Below are positions 45,937 to 52,429 of a stretch of 64,000 bases of DNA, in pieces (the first letter of the stretch is position 1; each line of letters begins with the position of its first letter). The position numbers and the translations under genes were made by a program. The DNA is from Solirubrobacteraceae bacterium (GTDB lineage Bacteria; Actinomycetota; Thermoleophilia; Solirubrobacterales; Solirubrobacteraceae), in NCBI GenBank assembly GCA_029263125.1, contig JAJCYD010000029.1, forward strand, positions 38,631 through 102,630. The letters are read 5' to 3'. The notes under the pieces were generated by a model. That model saw only the letters and a program-made list of their open reading frames with translations, was not told where the DNA came from and searched no databases.

Positions 45937-46530
45937 GCCCGCGGCCAGCGGCTCCGCCTGGCCGCCGGACGTGGCTGCGCCGGCTGGCAGGGTCTTGGTC
46001 AGCGACCAATTGCCGTTGCGAATCTTGCCGGTGTTCTCAAAGAAGTTGACGCTTCCATCGGCAGTCGTGTATCCGAGGCGCGCGCAAACGATGCCCTTCG
46101 CGCGCGTGCTGATCAACGGGCGCCTGCAGGTGTCCGGAACGAGAAGCGCACAGCGACGCGGGTCGACGGCAGCAGCACCGTGCCTGACGCAGCTCGCGGC
46201 CGACCCTCGTCGGCGCGGACACTGTCGTTGCCGTCGTAGGTCATCGTCATCATGAGGATGGCCGGGCTCTTGCGTCGCTGAGACGAGGGCAAAGACCGGT
46301 TGATGCGGATCGTGCCGTTCTCAAATTGCTGCCATGTAGTGCGTCGCCCTGCAGGACGATTGGTAGCTGACGCTCACGCTGCCGGTCGCGCGCCCTGTGA
46401 TCCGGGCGAGCACATCGAGCTTCCCACCACGAACCCCGGCGCGCCGCACCTGCAGCTTCGGCGGCAAGAGCTCTGCCCCAGACCGAGGAGGCGCCGCTGC
46501 CGCTGAGCTCTTCGCGGAGATGGAGCTGTC
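45937..46530 (-). pseudogene. Frameshifted exported Ig-like protein
   Basis: Three - strand frames join into one beta-rich secreted-protein sequence. First is LLPPKLQVRRAGVRGGKLDVLARITGRATGS to THYMAAI, then a shift at 46323 into ENGTIRINRSLPSSQRRK to FSFRTPAGAR (TGA at 46113-46115), then a shift into LISTRAKGIVCARLGYTTADGS to FFENTGKIRNGNWSLTK. Each break is closed by a one-base change. The style resembles the basic Ig-like tail of the intact secreted protein at 11626, so I read it as a decayed relative. Ends are approximate. Confidence 0.65.
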
Positions 46531-46534
46531 GCAG

Positions 46535-46710
46535 CGCTCCTGCCGGGGCAATGACCGGTCTCATCCTCGCCGGCTCCGGTCGACCCAGTCGACGCCGTGC
46601 GCGTCCAGCTCACGCTCATGTACCTCATCCTCGGCGCGGTCTCGACGACGACGGTCATCACGGCGCCGGGGGCGGTGCGGCGGCTGGTTCACGAGCGACC
46701 CACCGGCTGA
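46535..46710 (+). pseudogene. C-terminal remnant of a FetB/UPF0014 metal-export permease
   Basis: The + strand reads PGAMTGLILAG, then, after a frameshift at about 46575, VDPVDAVRVQLTLMYLILGAV and TTTVITAPGAVRRLVHERPTG before TGA at 46708. The P-G-x-M-T-G-x-I-L-A-G and D-P-x-x-A-x-x-x-Q-x-x-x-M-Y pattern is that of FetB-type iron-export permeases. Only the last 60 residues or so remain; no ATPase partner is present. Confidence 0.65.
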
Positions 46711-47309
46711 TGGCGCTGCCGTTGTCGCGCGGAATGCGCGATGACCCAGCGCTCCGCTCCTCGAGGTAGCTCGGCCGCGTCGCTAAGGTCGTCGACCTGC
46801 ACGATCGCGGAGTAGCCTTGCGCTCGTGGCCGCACCCCTCGACGAGGTCTTCGCCCACGTCAACGCGGTGTCTCATGTCGACTGCGGCTGCCTCGACAAA
46901 CAGATCCGACGTCAGGTGCTCATTGACAGTCGGGATCGTCGACCGTTTCTCGCCGACCCTTCGTGTCGGCCTACCTGATCGTCTGCGTGGCGGTACCAGG
47001 GTGCGGATCTGCGGCGAGCATCGAGGTCGACATCGAGGTCGGCGTCGGGGTCGCCGCGGTCGTAGCGTGCGATCAGCTCGGCGCTGGTGGCCGTGGGCAG
47101 GCCGTTGAGCTGCTGGACCTCGGGGGCTGGATGCTCGGCCTGGGGCGCGAGCTGCTGGCCGAGGGCGGCCGGCTGAGCGAGCACGTACCCGCCGCTGCGC
47201 GGCCGCTTGAGCGCCTGGAGGAGCCGGCCGAGCGCGCGACCGACACCTTGGAGCCGCGCCAGCCCAGCGCCGAGGGACTCGCGCACGCCATGCGGCGGCT
47301 GCGCTCGCG
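46711..47309. other. 600-base stretch with only doubtful small frames
   Basis: A GTG-started + frame at 46826-46978 (50 residues, beginning AAPLDEVFAHVNAV) and a - strand frame over 46912-47310 with a mildly amphipathic sequence (GVGRALGRLLQALKRP) are the only candidates. Neither has an RBS or a recognisable domain, and they oppose each other. I treat the stretch as decayed accessory DNA. Confidence 0.4.
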
Positions 47310-47798
47310 GTGACCTTCTACATCGCGCATCAGCCCGGCACGGCGGAGTTCTACTGGGCGATCGTCTCAGACGCCTCAATCGTCGTCTGGGCCACGCTGC
47401 TGCTGCTTGCGCCACGGCGCGCGCAGGGCAAGCCGGACCCGCGGCGCGTGCGGCTGGTGGGGTTCGTCGCGGCGCTCGTTGCCGCGCTGGTCGTCCTGGC
47501 GGCCAAGACCATCGAGGTGTGGCCCGGCCACCCGTTGTTTCCGAGCGGGCACACGGCGTTCGCCGTCACCATCGCGGTCTTCCTCGTTGCTCGCGACCTG
47601 CGCTGGCTGGCGCTCGTGGTCCCGCTGCTCGCGCTGCTGGCGGTCGCGCTCGTACTCGCCCGCTACCACATCGTCGCGGACATCGGGGGAGGCCTTGTCG
47701 TGGGCCTGTTCGTCGGCGGGGCCGGGGTGGCCGCGCTGCACCGCTGGACGGCGCCTCGCGTCGGCACGCGCAGCGACCGGCCGGCCGGCGGCGCCTGA
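47310..47798 (+). CDS. PAP2-family membrane phosphatase
   Basis: A 162-residue membrane phosphatase for lipid phosphates. Motif 2 is PSGHTAF, and motif 3 is RYHIVADIGGG, with the histidine nucleophile and aspartate. Motif 1 (K-x6-R-P) is degenerate, reading KTIEVWPGHP, and the N-terminal part is shorter than usual. Five hydrophobic spans are visible. GTG 47310 has no strong RBS. It is the only complete metabolic gene in the decayed region, and it ends four bases before repeat copy 2. Confidence 0.8.
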   Translation: MTFYIAHQPGTAEFYWAIVSDASIVVWATLLLLAPRRAQGKPDPRRVRLVGFVAALVAALVVLAAKTIEVWPGHPLFPSGHTAFAVTIAVFLVARDLRWLALVVPLLALLAVALVLARYHIVADIGGGLVVGLFVGGAGVAALHRWTAPRVGTRSDRPAGGA

Positions 47799-47801
47799 GC
47801 G

Positions 47802-47945
47802 CGTCGACGGGGCGGTCTCGGGCGCCTTCTGCATGCTTGCCACGGGAAACGCGACCAGCCGGACCCGCATCGCATCGAGCTGGGCGCCTGCTGCATGTCT
47901 GCGATGCCAAACCCGCCCAGCCGCTCGGTCAGGCGTGAGAGCGCC
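47802..47945. repeat. Dispersed repeat, copy 2
   Basis: 144 bases matching 45680-45850 in the same orientation, without the 27-base insert. It starts at the 3' end of the PAP2 gene. The internal duplicated word is present in slightly changed form the second time (GGGCGCCTGCTGCATG). Confidence 0.75.
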
Positions 47946-48591
47946 GTCCGCGTCGTCGTCGTCGCGTTCCATGCGACGGAGCAGCCCTACCGCGTAGCGG
48001 CAGGCTGTTGTCGCCTGCGCGTGCGAGGAACGCTCCCGTCGATCGCGACATCGTCGTCTGCCCGACACACGGGTGGCGGCTGACCGCCCCGTGTCGCCGC
48101 CGAACCGGCGATCGTCGCGACAAGCCGGGTCCGCAGGCGTGACGTGCGGGGATCTGCCCGGCCTCTGCGGCCGGCACTCATCCCTGCTGGAGGACGGCTA
48201 CTCGTCGTCGCGGCCTCGGTCCGCGGCGAGCGACGCGAATCGCGCCGGCGCGTGGGAGCACGCACGGGCGCACGGTCGTCGGGCACAGGAGCGCCATCGC
48301 GAGCGCTGTGCGCGCCGCTGGAGGTCGTGGCATCCGGCGCGGTTCGCGGGATGCCGCCGGTCCGAAGCATGCCGGCGGGCAGCGCAGCCGCGCGACGTTT
48401 GGATCCACCTGCTCGGCGATCAGGTGGGTCTGGGGCGATCTGAGATCGAAGCGGAACGGCGCCGCCGCGTGCCCAACGTCGTCGGGGTGTCGCGCTGCGT
48501 CCTTGCGGTGCCTATCCCACGACGTGAAGTCGTCCATGACCACAGGCAATGTGACTCACCGCCAGGCCCAGGTCACAGGCTGGACGGGGAG
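47946..48591. other. 646-base stretch without a recognisable gene
   Basis: Open frames exist on both strands because of high GC, but none has a domain I know or a supported start. The - strand segment ending near 48549 (MPVVMDDFTSWDRHRK) is the most protein-like scrap. No hairpins of note. Confidence 0.4.
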
Positions 48592-48825
48592 TCAGGAACC
48601 CCCGCGCCCGTCGCCGCGCGGGCTGCGACGAAACCGGTCGCGCAGCGTCCGGACGCCAAGCAACGTCGCATCCGCGACGGCGGCGAGAGCCCCCGGCTCC
48701 TTGTCGCGCGGTTGATCTCCGCGACGGCGCTGGCGCCGCGAATAGATCATCAGCGCGACGATCGCGATCGGGATCGGGGCCAACGGAAGCACGTCCAATG
48801 CGTGCGCGATGATCGGGGGCGGCAT
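48592..48825 (-). CDS. Small single-span membrane protein
   Basis: A 77-residue protein with one span near the N-terminus (ALDVLPLAPIPIAIVALMIY) and a strongly basic tail (SRRQRRRGDQPRDKEP, later RDRFRRSPRGDGRGG). ATG 48825 follows the stop of the small upstream frame by one base (TGACATG), so it may be coupled to it. No family recognised. Confidence 0.5.
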   Translation of the reverse strand: MPPPIIAHALDVLPLAPIPIAIVALMIYSRRQRRRGDQPRDKEPGALAAVADATLLGVRTLRDRFRRSPRGDGRGGS

Positions 48826-48826
48826 G

Positions 48827-48958
48827 TCAGGCCTCGTCGCCGAACGTGACTGCGCGCGTCGCGAAGGGCTGCATGAGGCCCACCGTAGCCGTTCGCCACG
48901 AGCCGACCGTCCGCCACCCCGTCACGATCGGATTGCTGGCGCGCGCGGACTCGGACAT
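48827..48958 (-). CDS. Short hypothetical frame upstream of the membrane protein
   Basis: A 43-residue frame: ATG 48958, body RTVGSWRTATVGLMQPFATRAV, TGA one base before the next ATG. It lacks a clear ribosome-binding site. Coupling to 48592 and location between two - strand genes are its only support; it may be a leader peptide or chance. Confidence 0.3.
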   Translation of the reverse strand: MSESARASNPIVTGWRTVGSWRTATVGLMQPFATRAVTFGDEA

Positions 48959-49002
48959 GCTCACACCGACGCAACAGATGTGGATCGGGCGCCCTGAAGC
49001 GG

Positions 49003-50337
49003 TCAGGCGAAGCGACGCAGGCCCCACCGCGCGGCCGCTCCGAAGCCGACGGTCAGCACCGCCAGGTGCGCGAGCGCCAGCGGCAGGCTGGGCGACGCGC
49101 CGTTGATCGCCACGTTGATCGCGTCGAGGGCGGGCTTGAACGGGAAGATCGCCGAGATCACGCGGATGACGTCGTAGAGCAGCGGTGACACGCCGCCGCT
49201 GGGCACCAGCGCGAGGAACGCCAGCGGCAACGCGAGCATGAGTGCCAGCAGCGACGCGGCCCGCACCTCGCGAGCGAGGCTGCCGATCGCCACGCCGAGC
49301 GTGCCGAAGGCGATCGCGCTGGCGGCGATCGTCAGCACCCACAGCCCCGCGCGGGCGTGGTCCAGCGGAACCAGGAGGCTGATCCCGAGCAGCATCGCGA
49401 AGGTCACGACGAACGCACAACCCGCCGCGAGCACGACCTTGCCCGCGAGCAGGCGTCCGCCGGGTACCAGGCCCCGGGCAAGCCGGGAGAACGTGTTCTC
49501 CTCGCGTTCGAGGGCCAGCAGCCCCGAGGCCAGCAGCACGCAGACGAACATCAGCGACACCGCGACGGCGAGCGCGACGGCAAAGGTGTCCAACGGCGTG
49601 CGGCGCCCGCTGAGCAGCGTCTCGGTGACCTTGACCGGCTGCTGGACGGTGGAGAGCACGTCGGTGAAGCGGTCGAAGTTGTTGACGCCGAGGTCGACGA
49701 AGTCCTGGACGGGCGCGACGGCGCGCTGGACATCCTCCGGCGCCTTCGGCAGCGCGCTGTCCAGCAGCCGCTTGGACTCCGTGAGTCCGAGCACGTCGAA
49801 GCTCGAGCCCAGCGCATTGATCTGACCGCCGTTGCTGATCACGTCGATGTAGCCGGCGGCGACCTTGTTGAGCTGCCGCGCCAGCGCGGAGTCCGCGAGC
49901 GCCAGCTTGGACTCCACCGTCGAGCGAACGAACGACTGCTGCAGCGCCTCGCCGTTGTAGACCACCTCGATGCCGGCCGATGCGAAACCTCCGAGCGACA
50001 GCTTCCGGGCGAAGTCCGGCGGAAGGATCAGCGCCGCCAGCGCCTGCCCTGAGCGGACGCTCTCCAGCGCCTGCTCGCGGCTCACGACGTTCACGCGCTC
50101 GACCGACTCGAAGAGCTTGTCGGTGTAGGCGTCGATGTCGATCTTCGTGTCGCCGAACCTGATCGTCGTCTGGCTCGGCGGGATCTGGTTGAAGAACGCC
50201 AGGCGTGGCTTCTCGGGACCGCTGGACAGCGAGAAGCCGATCAGCAGCGCGACCGCGACCGGATACACGATCAGCAGCGAGACCAGCAGCTTCGAGCGCC
50301 GCAGGATCTGCAGGTCCTTGACCAGCATCCACCGCAT
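49003..50337 (-). CDS. ABC-2 type permease with a large exported loop
   Basis: A 444-residue transport protein: an N-terminal span (LLVSLLIVYPVAVALLIGFS), an outside domain of about 240 residues, then five or six spans. This is the YhgE/ABC-2 layout seen in exporters of lipids, teichoic acids or antimicrobial molecules. The DFARKLSLGG and LLASGLLALEREENTFSRL segments are typical. No ATP-binding subunit gene lies next to it; the adjoining gene is a lipoprotein on the same strand, 49 bases upstream. ATG 50337 was chosen where the span begins. Confidence 0.85.
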   Translation of the reverse strand: MRWMLVKDLQILRRSKLLVSLLIVYPVAVALLIGFSLSSGPEKPRLAFFNQIPPSQTTIRFGDTKIDIDAYTDKLFESVERVNVVSREQALESVRSGQALAALILPPDFARKLSLGGFASAGIEVVYNGEALQQSFVRSTVESKLALADSALARQLNKVAAGYIDVISNGGQINALGSSFDVLGLTESKRLLDSALPKAPEDVQRAVAPVQDFVDLGVNNFDRFTDVLSTVQQPVKVTETLLSGRRTPLDTFAVALAVAVSLMFVCVLLASGLLALEREENTFSRLARGLVPGGRLLAGKVVLAAGCAFVVTFAMLLGISLLVPLDHARAGLWVLTIAASAIAFGTLGVAIGSLAREVRAASLLALMLALPLAFLALVPSGGVSPLLYDVIRVISAIFPFKPALDAINVAINGASPSLPLALAHLAVLTVGFGAAARWGLRRFA

Positions 50338-50386
50338 CAGCGGCCCCCGTCTCCCACGAGCACCGCGGCGGCGGCGTGCGTGAGCA

Positions 50387-51355
50387 TCAACGCCGCCGGG
50401 CGAGGTCGCGCTTGGCCGACTCGCCCAGCGCATCAAGCGACAGCTGCAGCTGCGCGTAGGACCCGCGCTTGGCGGGCTGGGTGATCTTCGGATCCGAGCC
50501 GACCTCGGTCACGTCGACCGTACCCCGGACCTTGATGCTCCTCAGTCCACCGAGCACCTTGCGATCGGCTGCCGATGGCTCGATCAGCATCGTCAGGAGG
50601 GCCCTGCGCATCACCTTGTCCTGCGCGCCGGTGAGCACCTCACCGCTGGCCGACGTCACCGAACGCGCGAGGGCCGCCCGCGCCCTGGGCGTGATCATCT
50701 CGGGCAGCCCCGTGATCTCGGTCAGGCGCAGGGACGTCAGCAGGCGCGTGAAGCGCGCGGCATCGGCGAAGAGCGTGGCGGGATCGATGTCCGCCGTGCC
50801 GCGGATCACGTCGATGCCGCCGACCTCGTCCTCCCCGATGACGCGCGGGTTCCTCGCCCACTCGCGCGGCCGGAGGCTGAACACGTCGAGGACCGCGGCG
50901 AGGGCATTGTCGGTGTTGCTCAGCGGGCGACGGATCGGCTCGGCGATCGATCTCGGCGTCTCGTAGACGGTCGATCCGAGCCCGATCAGGACCTCGTCGT
51001 CGACGAGGATCATCTCGCCGCCAAAGATCGTGTCCTGCTGGTCGATCCCGGCGGACAGGTTCGCCTCGGCCGTCCCGCCGCTGCCCTGATTGAAGGGCCC
51101 GCTGAACGTCAGCGAGATCGGCCTGCTGTAGCGCCGCACGCCCGTGACCTCGATGTCGAGCGATCCGTTGATCTGGCCGGAGCTCGCGGCGGCGTTCGGG
51201 CCGAAGGTCTCCTCCAGCAGCTGTTCGGCCTGGGCCTTGTCCGCCGCGCTGATCGGACCGTCAGGCGGCGCAGCGCCCGTCGTGGACGAGTCGTCGCCGC
51301 AGCCGACCACGACGGCGACCAGCGCAACCGTGAACACTCCGAGAACAGACCTCAT
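50387..51355 (-). CDS. Exported lipoprotein of unknown function
   Basis: A 322-residue lipoprotein. The signal peptide ends in a lipobox VVVGC (cleavage before Cys), followed by GDDSS and a soluble body with alternating strands (LDIEVTGVRRYSRPISLTFSG) and helices. The layout resembles LppX/LprG-type lipid-carrying lipoproteins, which would suit the neighbouring ABC-2 permease, but I cannot see a diagnostic motif. ATG 51355 has AGGAG nine bases upstream; ATG 51361 is too close to it. It is divergent from the PadR gene. Confidence 0.8.
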   Translation of the reverse strand: MRSVLGVFTVALVAVVVGCGDDSSTTGAAPPDGPISAADKAQAEQLLEETFGPNAAASSGQINGSLDIEVTGVRRYSRPISLTFSGPFNQGSGGTAEANLSAGIDQQDTIFGGEMILVDDEVLIGLGSTVYETPRSIAEPIRRPLSNTDNALAAVLDVFSLRPREWARNPRVIGEDEVGGIDVIRGTADIDPATLFADAARFTRLLTSLRLTEITGLPEMITPRARAALARSVTSASGEVLTGAQDKVMRRALLTMLIEPSAADRKVLGGLRSIKVRGTVDVTEVGSDPKITQPAKRGSYAQLQLSLDALGESAKRDLARRR

Positions 51356-51443
51356 GTCCATCGTCTCCTTGTCGACATGCACGATCTGCCTCCCACCCGA
51401 AGTACGGATTGCACCGTTCGATCCGCACCGTATGCTCTGAACC

Positions 51444-51980
51444 ATGCCCGGTCAAGACATCAAGCTCACGAGCACGTCGTACATCGTCCTCGGACTGATC
51501 GATCTCCGCGGTCCGTCGACGCCCTACGACCTCAAGGGGCTGCTCGAGCAGTCCGTCGCGAACTTCTGGCCGGTGCCCCACACGACCTTCTACGCCGAGC
51601 CCGACCGGCTCGCCGGCGCCGGCTACCTCACGATCGACCAGGAGCAGGGTGGCCGCCGGCGCAAGACCTACGAGATCACGCCTGCCGGCACCGACGCCCT
51701 TCGCACGTGGGTGCAGACCGCCGAAGCCTCGTCGCCGGTCATGCACGACGAGGGCATGCTGCTCGTCTTCCTCGGTGCCGACCCGGAGCCGGTCAACCGC
51801 GCGCGGATCGTGTGGCACACCGAGAAGCTCACCGAGCTGGAGGGCTACCTTGACCGCCAGGTCAAGGCGAACGGGCCGGCCGGCGTGATCCGCTCGCTGA
51901 TCGCCGGGACGATGTATCACCGGATGTGCATCGAGATGCACGAGAAGCTCCTCGCGCTGAGCGACGCATCTGCCGAGTGA
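51444..51980 (+). CDS. PadR-family transcriptional regulator
   Basis: A 178-residue PadR regulator: winged helix TSYIVLGLIDLRGPSTPYDLKGLL, with YAEPDRLAGAGYLTIDQEQGGRRRKTYEITPAG, then a C-terminal dimerisation helix region (LEGYLDRQVKANG). It sits divergent to the lipoprotein and ABC-2 genes, so it probably represses them. The 88-base gap between starts holds two direct GCACCGT words spaced 15 bases apart, a weak operator candidate. Confidence 0.92.
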   Translation: MPGQDIKLTSTSYIVLGLIDLRGPSTPYDLKGLLEQSVANFWPVPHTTFYAEPDRLAGAGYLTIDQEQGGRRRKTYEITPAGTDALRTWVQTAEASSPVMHDEGMLLVFLGADPEPVNRARIVWHTEKLTELEGYLDRQVKANGPAGVIRSLIAGTMYHRMCIEMHEKLLALSDASAE

Positions 51981-51991
51981 CCCGGGGACGA

Positions 51992-52429
51992 TCAGCGCGG
52001 CTCGCGCGCGATCAGCCGGCTGAGCACGATCGTCGTCTTGCTGCGCGCGATCTCCGGATTCGCGCGGATCCGCTCGATCGTGGCTTCGAGGTCGGCGACG
52101 TCGGTCGCGCGCACGTGCACGAGCGCGTCGGCGTCCCCGCTGGCGGTGTACGCGGCGACGACGCCGGGCTCATGTGCGAGGACCTCACGCAGAGCGCTCG
52201 GGCTCATGTTCGCCGCGCAGTGCAGCTCGACGAACGCCTCGGTGTCCTGACCCAGCGCGCCGGGATCGACGCGCGCGGAGAAGCCGGTGATCACCCCCGA
52301 CGCTCGCAGCCGGTCGACGCGACGCTTGGCCGCGGGCGAGGACAGGCGCACGCGCGCGCCCAGCTCGGCGAAGCTGAGGCGCCCGTCCTCGAGCAGCTCG
52401 GCGACGATGTGGCGATCGATCTCGTCTAT
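51992..52429 (-). CDS. Lrp/AsnC-family regulator with an apparent ATA initiation codon
   Basis: A 145-residue regulator: DEIDRHIVAELLEDGRLSFAELGARVRLS (winged helix), AAKRRVDRLRASGVITGF, then a RAM ligand domain (VELHCAANMSPSALREVL and VVAAYTASGDADALVHVRATD). Family alignment puts the first residue at ATA (52429-52427), and that ATA overlaps the TAG stop of the preceding gene as ATAG, the same geometry as the usual ATGA overlap. No ATG, GTG or TTG lies in frame anywhere nearby upstream. The next GTG (52351) would delete the DNA-binding helices. Either ATA is used, or a base change or sequencing error destroyed an ATG. Confidence 0.85.
   Translation of the reverse strand: MDEIDRHIVAELLEDGRLSFAELGARVRLSSPAAKRRVDRLRASGVITGFSARVDPGALGQDTEAFVELHCAANMSPSALREVLAHEPGVVAAYTASGDADALVHVRATDVADLEATIERIRANPEIARSKTTIVLSRLIAREPR

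Noticed and set aside
46912..47415. - strand frame opposite the PAP2 upstream region
   Set aside because: Somewhat protein-like, but without RBS or domain, and it overlaps the PAP2 start on the other strand. Kept only as part of the unassigned stretch.
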